A stretch of 64,000 nt of DNA from Anastrepha obliqua (Eukaryota > Arthropoda > Insecta > Diptera > Tephritidae). The notes under the pieces are model-generated. The model had not been told where the DNA came from, did no database searches, and worked only from the letters and a program-made list of their open reading frames with translations. The position numbers and the translations under genes are program-made. Positions 31,720-42,706 of this stretch are shown here, piece after piece. Position 1 is the stretch's first letter. Each line of letters opens with the position of its first letter. Where the stretch lies: positions 42,258,044 through 42,322,043 of the forward strand of contig NC_072897.1 in NCBI RefSeq assembly GCF_027943255.1, read 5' to 3'.

Positions 31720-32330
31720 AAAAACTCTAGAGATAGGCCAAAAAAGCTTCCACCAAGGATGTAATGTCCAGTGTGTAGTGAAAGCATTTGACGAAAACCC
31801 GCAGCGTAACTTTAGAATATTAGCTGCAGATTTCGAAGACCGCCAGGGGATGAAAATAGGTCAGTAAACAGTCCGAAGAGTTATTTTTTCAAACTCAAAT
31901 TTTCATCAAGAAGTGTAAGGAAAAAGCCATTGCTATTGCATGCTAAAGTACAGAAACGATTTTTTTTGTTGCTCTATCTTACAAGATTTTTTTTTTTTTT
32001 TTGATGCAACAAAAATTTGAATCAAAATTTTAACTCACTGATCCAGAAAATCCAAGTAAATGGTTATTCAAATTATACCAAGATAATGATCCAAGTCTTA
32101 CATATATAGAGCTTGGTTGCTATATAATTACTCAAAGTTGCTAGATGCTTGAAAGTGGCCAAAATGTTTTGTTTGGGCATCAAAGAGGAACGGGAAAAGA
32201 TTCCATAAGTATATGACCTAAAAAACACATTTCATTAATGCCCAGAAGGTTAAAATCGATAATAGATGCTTCAGGCGAGCACACCAAATATTAACATACA
32301 AATAGTTACGCATAGAAAGAATTTTTAAAC
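31720..32330 (+). pseudogene. Tc1-like transposase fragments
   Basis: Pieces in order: HQGCNVQCVVKAFDENPQRN and the helix-turn-helix ADFEDRQGMKIGQ-TVRRV (31750-31890), then YQDNDPS (about 32080, second catalytic aspartate region), then SLMPRRLKSIIDASGEHTKY (about 32240), the usual C-terminus. Large parts are missing between them. The first frame is fused by chance to the right end of the maT element. Confidence 0.65.
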
Positions 32331-32446
32331 AGTGCCAAATACAACCTTTATTTAAATTGTTTTTTTTTTTTTACTGAATCACGTTAAGTAAATAATTATA
32401 TTTTTTCATAAATGGCGAGCAAATAAAATAAGTCGGTTTTGTTATA

Positions 32447-32832
32447 AAGGGTTTTCCAATAACAGGTGTTATTTCGAAAAGCCCGCTATTTTGGTAGATG
32501 CCACTTTTGAAGCTGTCATTTTTTGATATTTGGTGGTTTGATGTCCAATAATGCAAACTTAGTTCTAAATTTAGTCACAATAGCTCGAATAGCTGCTTCA
32601 GTGGGTCGATTAAACTGGCCATAAAATGGAAGAAGCGCGCGATAAACTTTCTTAACAGAACACGCATTTTTATATTAAATTCAATAATTTGCAAGCGTTG
32701 TTCGTTTGTAAGACGATTCATGGTTAAATTATAGACTAAACTGAAGATGCTTGACAGTGAAACAAAACACGAAACGTGCGTCAGCTGTTTAAGCCAACTG
32801 TTTAAAAAGATAATAGATAAAAAATCACCCGT
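32447..32832 (-). mobile_element. Deleted mariner-like element keeping only the N-terminus
   Basis: Ends AAGGGTTTTCCAATAAC and (inverted) ACGGGTGATTTTTTATC lie next to TA. On the minus strand ATG 32721 opens MNRLTNEQRLQIIEF, and after a frameshift the DUF4817-like helix-turn-helix continues with YGQFNRPTEAAIRAIVTKFR. The catalytic domain is deleted, leaving a 386-bp MITE-like derivative. Confidence 0.75.
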
Positions 32833-33289
32833 TATGTGTGTGTGCATTTGTACATTTGCAGATGGTATACAAATGATGTTGTCTATACAAATTAATTAAA
32901 ACAATAAAAGATAATACACGGATACATGAGCTGGTTTGCACACTCCATTGGCCTACTCGGCTTCTCTTTAAATATTTAGTATTTTCAATAGAAATGCCTA
33001 GTGTTTCCCAGCTGCCACCACGTGGAGGTGGGTTGGGACTTGGCAGCCTTCTCTTGCGATTTTATTATATGATACTGTGTTATAGTATATTATTATATTA
33101 TATTATATTATGAAAGATTTTAAATTCCCCACTAAAAAATATGTGACAAACGTATTTTTTATAGGAAATATGTTTGTTTGAAGGAAAACAGTAAACTCGC
33201 ACAAAAACCAAACGTAAAACTACATATTAGAGAAGCAATCGATTCTATTAATACATATTCATACATACTTATGTACATGGCCTTAACAT
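32833..33289. other. Spacer with a TATTA microsatellite
   Basis: A short run of TATTA units lies at about 33085-33110. The rest is unassigned. Confidence 0.6.
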
Positions 33290-33410
33290 TTGAACTGCTT
33301 GTGTCGAGTATCACAATTATTTCAAGGCGCATACATACTTATGTACATGGCCTTTACATAAGTATGTATGCGCCTTGAAATAACTGTGATACTCGACACA
33401 AGCAGTTCAA
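33290..33410. repeat. Near-perfect 55-bp hairpin with 11-bp loop
   Basis: Arms 33290-33344 and 33356-33410 are complementary with one mismatch. The segment ATACATACTTATGTACATGG also occurs as a direct copy just upstream of the left arm (33261). Confidence 0.95.
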
Positions 33411-33604
33411 TGAATAAACTAAATTGTTACGGGCCTAACATTATGTTTTCAAAAAGTCATCATCATAATATGAACAATTAGAGCCATTTAAAAATCTTAA
33501 ATTTTGAATTGAACTATTAAGATACAATGCAAATCAATGGGGCCATAAAATAATGTTTATGCAAATTCACGTTGGGATGAACGCCCATCATTACCAAACT
33601 AAGA

Positions 33605-34484
33605 TATAGGGTGGGCCATGTAAAATTTGCGTTTTGAATCGGCTATAAAATAAAAAAAACTAATCAATAGTTTTTCAATTTTTTTTTATTTTAAAGATTG
33701 AACATTGTCATTTATGAATGAAAAATATTATAATATCGTTCAAATGACTGCCACGACTGGCTTTACAGTAGGCCATTCGATCAACCCAATTTTTAAGCAC
33801 ATTTTCGATTGTTTGGGCTCCAAGCATCAATCGTCTCTGGATGGTTCGCATAGCATTTGTCCTTAACCGCTTCCCATAAAAAATAGTCCAACGGGCTTAA
33901 ATCACAGCTCCGAGGCGGCCAATTGATATCGGAATTTCTGCTGATTATTCGGTTTTTAAAAACGGTAGCCAAAAGTTCGAGTGTAACTTTGGCAGTGTGA
34001 CAAGTTGCACCGTCCTGTTGAAACTAAATGTCGCCCATGTCATCCTCTTCAACTTTTGGAAACAACTCGTTGAGCATGTCACGGTAATGCTCGTTACTGT
34101 AACCGCGGTTCCTCGCTCATTTTCGAAAAAAAAATGGCCCGATGATGCCGCCAGACCAAAAACCGCACCAAAAAGTGAGTCGTTGTGGATGCATTTGCTT
34201 CTCTACAGTAACGGGTGGATTTTCTGGGCCCCAAATCCGACAATTTTGCTTATTGACGTAGCCACCGATGTGAAAATGAGCTCCATCAGAAAAGAAGAAG
34301 AAGACTCACCATTTTGGAAATAGGTTTTCAATATTTCCCAATTTTGTTCAAGCGTATAGCGTCCCATTTCGTAAATGTCAAACCTTTAAGTAAATTATGA
34401 ACACATTTGACATGTCATTTGTGTTACCATTCTCAAAAAAATAGATGGTTCAAAAAGCAAACGCTATATGGCCCACCCTGTATA
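33605..34484 (-). mobile_element. Deleted mariner-like element keeping the catalytic half
   Basis: Inverted ends AGGGTGGGCCATGTAAAATT (33608) and, on the other strand, CAGGGTGGGCCATATAGCGT (34480), both next to TATA. About 880 bp, minus-strand transposase remnant inside. Confidence 0.8.
33640..34370 (-). pseudogene. mariner-like transposase, catalytic half, decayed
   Basis: Minus-strand text includes RGYSNEHYRDMLNELFPKVE, FQQDGATCHTAKVTLELL (second aspartate), NWPPRSCDLSPLDYFLWEAV (third aspartate) and KDKCYANHPETIDA. Upstream pieces around YLLQSGPEIPTRY-like sequence are scrambled, and the helix-turn-helix domain is missing. Many frameshifts; dead. Confidence 0.75.
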
Positions 34485-34819
34485 AGTAAAGATTATATCT
34501 TATATGATTGGAATTACATGAATTTCAGTATAATGGAAAAGAGAAACAAGTGAGATCATTTGCATATTATTTTGTATCTATGTACATAAGTATTCGATCT
34601 TCGATATTCGTTGGTTGTCGAAGATCGAAAATCGAATGTCAATTTGGTATTATGAGCGGTGCAACGCTGTCGAAATTTTCGTTGTATACCGAATTTTAAG
34701 TCGAATGCAATTTTGCCACCAGTTAGAACGGCAGCAAAATGGATTAAGGTTAATAATGGTTTTTTTTTTTGTGATGTTTATAGAAATACATTTTTATTTT
34801 CCCTTGACAGGTATGGGCT
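34485..34819. other. Spacer with CGAAGATCGAA motifs
   Basis: The pattern TCGAAGATCGAA at 34618, with TTTGGTATTATGAGC at 34642, recurs inverted or direct at 35500-35555. These may be subterminal repeats of the Harbinger-like element next to it. Confidence 0.4.
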
Positions 34820-35345
34820 GAAATACGTAGAGGAACTGAAATACATATTTTTTTCGAATGACGAATAATTGAATAAAGAAAATTTAAAACAAAAATAAAA
34901 GAGAAACAGTGGCGTAAAGGTCTCTATTTAATACTTTTTAGATTTTTCTATAATATTCTAAGAATTTCATTTCTTATGTTTTCTACTTCTCCGTTATTTG
35001 GCTCCACTTAAATATCTTCAGCATCATCGTTGGGGGTCTCTTTAAAATATTTGGAATGGATTTGGCTCGGGTGCACTGCTGGAACTGGTTTTCTGTACTG
35101 GACAGTAAACGCCTCTTTAGATAATCTAAAGTTCTTTAAAAATCTGTAAGGAAATTCTGTAATATTAAGTACGCCAACACATTTTGAAAATTCTAAACTT
35201 ACTCAGTGGAAGCCATTTTTAGGGGGTTGGATGCGCCCCTAATTGTTTTCTACTTCTAGCTAATTCCACTAATCTTTCATTGTCCGATGAATCGTCGAAC
35301 CACAACTCCGTTGTACTCATTTTCACAAAAAATACTTTTTTTAAC
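34820..35345 (-). pseudogene. PIF/Harbinger-like transposase 5' fragment (tentative)
   Basis: On the minus strand ATG 35320 opens MSTTELWFDDSSDNERLVEL, an acidic leader like those of PIF/Harbinger nucleases. An intron-like piece (GTAAGTTT ... TTACAG) separates it from RFLKNFRLSKEAF, the conserved N-terminal block of these enzymes. Stops follow and no DDE domain is found. Flanking inverted motifs suggest a deleted element from about 34600 to 35575. A host gene fragment is the alternative. Confidence 0.4.
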
Positions 35346-35578
35346 TTTTAAAAATGTTGTTAGCAAAGAATTTCAACACAATCGGTTGTTTTTTTATTTT
35401 GATTTGCTGTATCAGCTGAGAAAATAATATCTATTGTAAATGCGTCGAGCGATCGAAATTCACAATAGTCCTATTCTTCAACGAATGAGCACCATAATAC
35501 CAAATGAAAATTCGTTCGATCAGCACTTTCGACTACAGTCGAAGATCGAATGTTGCTCATAATAAGGGCCTATATATA

Positions 35579-35896
35579 TGTAGGAATCGGTAAAAAGACT
35601 AGAAGTGGTCAAGTTTACTAATAAACATTTATCGACAATGCAACTCTGTTGTCAATAGTAATATATCGATGAAAAAGAAAGAACTAACACGAGTTTGATC
35701 TTCCTCTTTGAGTTTGGTAAACGTTTGGTTGTCGCTAAAATTGAATCCAATTATATTGAGTTAATCATTTGTATTTTCATAGTTATAAGTTTTCAAACAT
35801 ATTCATTAATAAACATTTCACATAAAGAAACATTAATTCAAGTGCATTATCGCTTCGTTATAATGAATTCTATCGTCTTAAAATAATAACCCCACA
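35579..35896 (+). repeat. 5' LTR
   Basis: Starts TGTAGGAATCGG and ends CCCCACA, i.e. TG...CA. The promoter for the element RNA must lie here. Same sequence as 40814-41131. Confidence 0.95.
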
Positions 35897-35900
35897 AATT

Positions 35901-35917
35901 TGGTGTTAGAAGTGGGA
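35901..35917 (+). promoter_or_regulatory. Primer-binding site
   Basis: TGGTGTTAGAAGTGGGA, four bases after the LTR, starts with TGG as expected for pairing to a tRNA CCA end. The tRNA was not identified. Confidence 0.65.
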
Positions 35918-36785
35918 TAGACGATGAAATCGTGAAAAACTTAAAAAAAAATGAATATTGAAAACTAAAACATACAAGACCGTCGAACAAAAATTGCCGA
36001 GGATATTGCAAGATATATTTGTGAAGCATTTCTTATAAATCGTTAAACTTTTAAGAAATTGCGAAATTTTATGCAATTGTGGCAGTGGCAACGAAGCAAA
36101 CTGGGAGAGAGAGAGAGACAACTAGTCGTGTTGGCATTTGGCTGGGAAGCACGAACAAAAGGAGAAACTGCAAATTTTGCGTGGCAAAGGCTGATATCGC
36201 AGTATCTTACAAATTTGCAAATTTTACGTGGCAGAGGCTGGAAACGAAAATTTGTAAGCAAAATCATCGGAGGACGTCTCAACTTGGTGCGACACTTAGA
36301 GGAAAGCAGATCGGTGACGTCAGCAGCGAATGCAGAGCGTGTGCAAAGAGAAGAAAAATAAGAGGAAGAAATTGGAGTGGTAACACCAAAACACGTGTAA
36401 GGTGTAGAAAAAAAAATCGTATTGAAATTTTATCCGAAGATATTTTAAAGTTTAAATATTGATTTGATAATACTGTTAAAACTAAATGAAATACTTGAAA
36501 ATTAACGTAACGTAAATATCAACTTGATGGTTTCGAATTAGCATCGGCAAATGTTAACATTACATATAAATTGAGAGTCTAGTTGGAAAAGTTAACATAA
36601 CCTTAACAGTTGTGGAATTGAATTTGAATTCCTATTTGAAGTACATACATTTTATAAAAAATTCCAACTAAACATTTAACAAAACTATCATAGCAAAAAC
36701 CTTTAAGTTAAGCATGTATAAAACTGTTTATAAAAATAATTTAATATTTCAGTACATGTAAAGCACAAGCACAAACGAGCACAAA

Positions 36786-39700
36786 ATGAACAGAGACGAA
36801 ATATTGGCGTGTACAGTTAACGAGTTAAAAGAGAAGTTGTCGGCATTAAATTTATCAACAACCGGTAGAAAACAATCATTGCAAGACCGATTATTAGAGC
36901 ATTATGAGTTGCAAGTCGATGATGAAATCCTTGATAGTTCAGTAGAGGCTGTAGGAGCAGTACGATCAACTTTTACTTTACGTGATATTGAGGATTCGCT
37001 TTCACAGTTTAATGGATCAGGTCAGCCATCTGTTGAACAATGGATTGAGGAACTTGAAGATAGCGCTTCCGCTGTGCAGTGGAGTGGTCTTCAAAAATTC
37101 ATATATTCAAAACAACTGTTGAAGGGTGCAGCAAAAATATATGTCCGTAGTCAAAGTGGCATTTGCGATTGGATGTCATTAAAGTCAGCGTTACTTTCAG
37201 AGTTTGGTACAGAAGTTTCTGCAATAGAAGTACATCGTATGTTGAGAAATAGGCGTAAACGACAGAATGAGGACTATCGCGAGTATCTGTATAGCTTAAT
37301 GGAAATTGGAAAGCCCGTTAGATTGGATGAGACAAGTTTGATTGAATATTTCATAGAAGGCATACCAGATTCGAGAAGCAACAAGAGTAATTTGTATCAG
37401 GCCAAGACAGTTCAGCAGTTAAAAGAACAGATTAAAGTGTATGAGAAAATCCGAAATAGTCGCCCTCAAGCATCTTCTTCAGAAAAGTCTCAAGGTGAAA
37501 ATAAGGGAAAAATAGGTGACAACAACAAGGGACAGCCTAAAAAGTGTTTTAAGTGCGGTGATCCGTCCCATTTGGCAAACGCTTGTAAAAAACCTGCAAA
37601 ATGCTTCAAGTGTGATCAGCCAGGGCACAAAGCAGCAGATTGTTCAGGACCACGAGTTGTAGTCAAGCAAGAAATCAACAATGCAAGCACTCTTTCAAAC
37701 AATAGTAGTGGAAAATGTATTTCCAAAGATATTACCTGCAAGAATGTACTTTTCTCAGCGTTGATAGATACAGGATGTGACCTTTGTTTGATTCGAGATG
37801 ATATTGTTGAAAAATTGGGAAATGTCGAATTACAAAATGAACAGCATTGTCTAATAGGTATTTGCAACAGTCAATTAAAAACACTAGGAAGCTTTGTTAC
37901 AGAAGTTGAGGTTGATGGTAAGCTTTTGGAAATTACCTTTCTTGTCACAAGCAAGAATGATATTAAATACTCAGCAGTCATCGGAAATAGTGTGTTGGAC
38001 GTTCTAGACTTAGTTGTTTCCAAAAATTCAGTACAATTTCGCCACAAAAGAACCGACGAGTTAGAGAAAATAAGTACACTAGAGTTGTCAGATAAAGTTG
38101 CAGAACAAGACTTCGAACTATTTCAAGAGTATAAAGACTTATGCTTATTTGCTGCAACGCAAGATGCTGAGATTGATTTATCTCATCTTGATAAACCTTT
38201 AGTCGAGACAATCAAAACCCTCATTAGTACATATTTACCAGAAAACAAAAAGAAAAGCCCTGTTGAAATGAAAATATTGCTCAGTGATGAGTTTCCCGTG
38301 TTTGAACGTCCAAGACGTATGTCATACTCTGACAAGTGTATCGTTGACACTCAAGTTCAAAAATTGCTAGACGATAAAATAATTCAACCCAGCTCATCGG
38401 AGTATGCTTCTCCCATTGTTCTCGTTCCCAAAAAGGATGGTAATAAAAGACTATGTTGTGACTACAGACGCTTGAATGCTAAAATTGTAAGGGATAACTT
38501 TCCAATGCCATTGCTAGATGACGTAGTTGAAAGATTGCAGGGTCATAGGGTATTCACAACGCTTGATCTTGCGAATGGATTCTTTCATGTTCCAGTCGAG
38601 CCGAGTTCAAGGAAATATACAGCTTTTGTGACTCATAGTGGTCAATTTGAGTTTCTTTTCGTTCCTTTCGGCATATCGAATTCACCAGCTGTGTTTTCAC
38701 GCTATGTTCACGCAGTTCTAATAGATTTGGTACAAGATGGAACAGTAGTTACTTATATGGATGACCTCATTATTCCCTCTAAGGATACGGATGAAGGCAT
38801 TCAAAAATTGAGACGTGTTTTAGCTAGAGCCGCAGAGTTTGGTTTGCAAATTAAGTGGAGCAAGTGTCAGTTTCTAATGGAAAAAGTTGATTTTTTGGGA
38901 TATATAATTGAAAATGGCACAATAAAACCATCCAAGGCAAAAACATTAGCCGTTCAAAATTTTCCCATACCAAACGATAGAAAAAGCTTACAGCGATTCC
39001 TTGGCTTGACTTCATATTTTAGAAGGTTTATAGAATCGTATGCTTTAGTAGCTAAACCCTTGTCAGATCTACTTCGTAAAGATGCAAAATTTCAATTTGT
39101 CGAACACCAACTGGTTGCGTTTAGTCAGTTAAAGTCAGCATTAGTAAGCGCTCCAGTACTGAGCTTATACAATCCAAAAGCAGAAACCGAGGTACACACA
39201 GATGCTTCTATGCATGGCTATGGTGGTGTACTTCTGCAAAAGAATGCTGATGATCAACTTTATCATCCAATTCAATACCTTAGTCGCAAAACCAAACCAG
39301 CAGAAGAAAAATACCATTCTTATGAGCTTGAGGTGTTGGCAATTGTCGAGGCGTTGAAGAAATGGCGAGTCTATCTCCTTGGTATTAAATTCAAAATAAT
39401 CACAGATTGTAATGCTTTCGCAATGACAATGAAAAAGCGAGGTGATATTCCTCTAAGAGTTTCGCGTTGGGCACTATTTTTACAAGATTTTAATTTTGAA
39501 ATCGAACATAGAAGTGGAAGCAAAATGAGACATGTTGATGCTCTGAGTCGTGTATCTTGTCTTATGCTAGAAGATTCAATGCATCATAGACTTAAGCAGG
39601 CACAAACAATGGATGATTGGGTCCGAGCAGTGATGACAGTCTTAGATAGCAGCACGTACGAAGATTTCTATATTAAGCATGGTGTTTTATATAAAGATCC

Positions 39701-40856
39701 CATTAAGGAACTTATAGTTGTACCATCGCTTATGGAAGAGGAAATTATTCGATTAGCTCATAAGCAAGGGCATTTCTCAGCAAAACGGACTCAAGAAGCA
39801 GTAGAAAAAACATTCTTTATTCCACAACTATCAACGAAAGTGCCTAAAATTGTCAAGAGTTGCGTTGAATGCATTGTCTCGGATAGTAAAGCAGGAAAGA
39901 AGGAGGGATTTCTAACACCGATCAACAAAGAAGATAAGCCGTTAGGTACTTATCATATAGATCATGTTGGCCCAATAGAGCAAACTAGCAAAAATTACAA
40001 CTATATTTTAGTAGTAGTGGATGCTTTCTCGAAATTCGTTTGGCTTTATCCAACCAAGAATACAGCGGCAGATGCAGTTGTAGATCGTCTTAAGAGGCAG
40101 GCAGGAGTGTTTGGTAATCCGAAGCGCATAATCTCAGATAGAGGAGCAGCATTCGTTTCGAACCAATTTAAGGAATATTGTCAAGGGCAGGGTATACAAC
40201 ACTTGATGATAGCTACTGGAGTTCCTCGCGGTAACGGACAAGTAGAACGCATCCATAAAATCGTTATACCAATGTTGACCAAATTATGTCACGAAAATCC
40301 TTGTAATTGGTATAAGCACGTTGATTCCGTACAACAGACAATAAACAACACGTCGCCTAGAAGTACTAAAATATCTCCGTTTAGATTGCTTACAGGTTTT
40401 GAAATGAGATTAAACAAAATACCGGACTTACAAGAATTTTTAGATGAACAAATAATTAGTGAAATAAATCAAGAGAGGGAAGAAGTTCGAAAAGAAGCAC
40501 TGGAAAATATTGCAAAGATACAACAGGAAAATCGTAGGACATTTAATAAAAATCGCATGAAAGAATTAAAGTACATTTTAAATGAGCTAGTAGCTATTAA
40601 ACGTACTCAATATGGTACCGGACTAAAGATAAAACCTAAATATTTTGGTCCTTATAAAATTACAAAGATTAGGGCACACGGTAGATACGATGTGGAAAAA
40701 GTTGGAGAACATGAAGGCCCAGGTAAAACCACAACTGTGGCGGAATTTATGAAGAAGTGGGTTGATTTGGAAAATGGTTCATTCGAGTCGAACGAAGCGT
40801 CAGGATGGCCGAATGTAGGAATCGGTAAAAAGACTAGAAGTGGTCAAGTTTACTAA
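36786..40856 (+). CDS. Gag-Pol polyprotein of the LTR retrotransposon
   Basis: One frame of 1356 residues from ATG 36786. Order: an N-terminal SAP-like motif (about 7-41, TVNELKEKLSALNLSTTGRK), Gag core (about 60-230), two CCHC zinc knuckles (253-266 and 273-286), aspartic protease (ALIDTGCD, D328), reverse transcriptase (YMDD 657-660), RNase H (HTDAS, D806), integrase with a zinc-binding HH-CC (H991, H995, C1026, C1029) and a DD35E triad (D1059, D1118, E1154). Gag and Pol are fused without frameshift. No env follows. The last 14 codons and the stop lie inside the 3' LTR. It looks undamaged and probably functional. Confidence 0.95.
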   Translation: MNRDEILACTVNELKEKLSALNLSTTGRKQSLQDRLLEHYELQVDDEILDSSVEAVGAVRSTFTLRDIEDSLSQFNGSGQPSVEQWIEELEDSASAVQWSGLQKFIYSKQLLKGAAKIYVRSQSGICDWMSLKSALLSEFGTEVSAIEVHRMLRNRRKRQNEDYREYLYSLMEIGKPVRLDETSLIEYFIEGIPDSRSNKSNLYQAKTVQQLKEQIKVYEKIRNSRPQASSSEKSQGENKGKIGDNNKGQPKKCFKCGDPSHLANACKKPAKCFKCDQPGHKAADCSGPRVVVKQEINNASTLSNNSSGKCISKDITCKNVLFSALIDTGCDLCLIRDDIVEKLGNVELQNEQHCLIGICNSQLKTLGSFVTEVEVDGKLLEITFLVTSKNDIKYSAVIGNSVLDVLDLVVSKNSVQFRHKRTDELEKISTLELSDKVAEQDFELFQEYKDLCLFAATQDAEIDLSHLDKPLVETIKTLISTYLPENKKKSPVEMKILLSDEFPVFERPRRMSYSDKCIVDTQVQKLLDDKIIQPSSSEYASPIVLVPKKDGNKRLCCDYRRLNAKIVRDNFPMPLLDDVVERLQGHRVFTTLDLANGFFHVPVEPSSRKYTAFVTHSGQFEFLFVPFGISNSPAVFSRYVHAVLIDLVQDGTVVTYMDDLIIPSKDTDEGIQKLRRVLARAAEFGLQIKWSKCQFLMEKVDFLGYIIENGTIKPSKAKTLAVQNFPIPNDRKSLQRFLGLTSYFRRFIESYALVAKPLSDLLRKDAKFQFVEHQLVAFSQLKSALVSAPVLSLYNPKAETEVHTDASMHGYGGVLLQKNADDQLYHPIQYLSRKTKPAEEKYHSYELEVLAIVEALKKWRVYLLGIKFKIITDCNAFAMTMKKRGDIPLRVSRWALFLQDFNFEIEHRSGSKMRHVDALSRVSCLMLEDSMHHRLKQAQTMDDWVRAVMTVLDSSTYEDFYIKHGVLYKDPIKELIVVPSLMEEEIIRLAHKQGHFSAKRTQEAVEKTFFIPQLSTKVPKIVKSCVECIVSDSKAGKKEGFLTPINKEDKPLGTYHIDHVGPIEQTSKNYNYILVVVDAFSKFVWLYPTKNTAADAVVDRLKRQAGVFGNPKRIISDRGAAFVSNQFKEYCQGQGIQHLMIATGVPRGNGQVERIHKIVIPMLTKLCHENPCNWYKHVDSVQQTINNTSPRSTKISPFRLLTGFEMRLNKIPDLQEFLDEQIISEINQEREEVRKEALENIAKIQQENRRTFNKNRMKELKYILNELVAIKRTQYGTGLKIKPKYFGPYKITKIRAHGRYDVEKVGEHEGPGKTTTVAEFMKKWVDLENGSFESNEASGWPNVGIGKKTRSGQVY

Positions 40857-41131
40857 TAAACATTTATCGACAATGCAACTCTGTTGTCAATAGTAATATA
40901 TCGATGAAAAAGAAAGAACTAACACGAGTTTGATCTTCCTCTTTGAGTTTGGTAAACGTTTGGTTGTCGCTAAAATTGAATCCAATTATATTGAGTTAAT
41001 CATTTGTATTTTCATAGTTATAAGTTTTCAAACATATTCATTAATAAACATTTCACATAAAGAAACATTAATTCAAGTGCATTATCGCTTCGTTATAATG
41101 AATTCTATCGTCTTAAAATAATAACCCCACA
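40814..41131 (+). repeat. 3' LTR
   Basis: Same as 35579-35896. The Gag-Pol stop codon at 40854-40856 is within it. The bases just before it (GCGTCAGGATGGCCGAA) are not a good polypurine tract. Confidence 0.95.
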
Positions 41132-42535
41132 TATATATCAAGTGAAAGCCAAAAATGTTCAAATACAATATTAAGTAATACTAGTGGATCCTTTCATTAT
41201 CAAATGTGACCTTGATTATCCAAATAAAAAACAAATTTCCTTATTTAATAAAAATAATTAATTTGCATGTATGATTTTGATTAATATCTGCAAAATTATC
41301 TTTTGAAAGCGAGATATGTACACCTGATAAAATGTTGTTATGGAGACAAATACAAATCTCTGTATCAAGACATAATGTATCCAAGCAACTCTATGAATGA
41401 AAAATGCTCAACCAAGTTTTTAGCAAATTATTTCAAAGTGGTTTTAAGTGCGCTGTAAAATTGGTTCTGCCTCACCAAACCCTATTTAAAATTGACAATA
41501 AGATGAGTACCGCTGAGTACGTGGGTTGCGAATTTTACCTTCATTTTTGAAGTGCTTAGGTTCAATATGCTGTCTTGAGAGTTTTAGACAGAGTCTAGTA
41601 CACGCATATTGTCCAGGCTTCCATAATTCACGTAAAACTTCAAAACTTACAATTCCCTAGGTTACATTTCAAGAGACCATTACGTAAAGACTTCACAAAA
41701 CGTGGGAAATCATGCATGCAAATTCATTAAATAAGAAAAATAGACTTTGAGAAGTAACGCCAAGTTTGAAAATCCCTTTCTATTCGGAGAACCTTGATCA
41801 CATGCAATAACGCGAACCGTTACTCCCCTACTGCTAAACATCTGGAGATTATATTACTAAGGCAGTCACCAGACAAACCATTTTCAGATACAAAATAATT
41901 AAGTATTAAGGACCAAAGTCATCATAAGATCTACCTTTTCATTGTACCTTAGTTCAGCACTGATACCATTTCATCTATTCATCATTCAAATCGGTTCATT
42001 TTTGACAAAGTTATGAGCATTTAAAAAAAAAATTCTTATATAATTAAAAAAATCGATTTTGAGCCGAAAAACAAAATTGCCGATAACTCTTGAAAAAGAT
42101 TTTTTTCGGGCGAACAAAAAAACACGTGTCTCATTATTTTGACCAGAGAGCAACATATTTGAGTTACATCGAAATCGAAGAACATGTCCCGAATAGCCCG
42201 GTTGAATTGAAATGGAAAGCATCATTATCTTTATCTAACTGCCTTAATGAATTGCACTTGGTTTTGAATACTTAATGATTGCGCAGCGCAAAGCAATTAG
42301 CAATTCTGAACCTCAAATAGTACAAAAGCGGGCACATACTCTTTCGTCTATACGTAATAATTTATAAACATTTTTCGGCATCTCGAATTTTTGCCGTAAC
42401 AAATATATATGTACCTATGTATGCGCATATGTACATACAAAATATCATTATTATGGGAACGTAAATAAACAGACAATGCTTGAACCATTGAGTAAGTAAT
42501 AAGATCGAGTTGTAATCACTCAATTTTTGGCAAAC
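41132..42535. other. AT-rich spacer, nothing recognised
   Basis: No open frame of interest and no repeat matched elsewhere in the window, apart from CATATGTACATAC runs near 42410. Confidence 0.5.
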
Positions 42536-42693
42536 GGGCATATTGACGCGGTCGGTCAGGTGAAAAGAAGAGGGAGGGCGAACCGTTGTAAGCAGCTTGG
42601 GACGCGAGAAACGATATCTTTGCTCGTACATACATACCTACGAATGCGTCGATTTGGCTTTGCCTAAGCACTGAGCAAGCGTACGGTAAACGT
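42536..42693 (+). repeat. Dispersed repeat Z, copy 2
   Basis: Partner of 21657-21833. It ends about 13 bp before the Tc1 element at 42707. Confidence 0.65.
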
Positions 42694-42706
42694 ATGCACA
42701 TACATA

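Larger units (their letters stand above)
35579..41131 (+). mobile_element. Full-length Ty3/gypsy LTR retrotransposon, apparently intact
   Basis: 5553 bp with two 318-bp LTRs that look identical base for base, a primer-binding site, a leader of about 890 bases and one long Gag-Pol frame. TATA flanks both sides (before 35579 and after 41131), a 4-bp duplication that cannot be delimited exactly because the site is a TA run. Identical LTRs mean recent insertion. There is no env, so it should spread within the cell only. Confidence 0.95.

Noticed and set aside
36079..36462. Frames of 100-127 codons in the leader of the LTR retrotransposon
   Set aside because: Overlapping frames with arginine-rich, low-complexity text and no domain; most likely chance in an untranslated leader.
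40857..41131. An env gene after Gag-Pol
   Set aside because: The frame stops inside the 3' LTR and no further frame exists, so this is not an envelope-bearing element.
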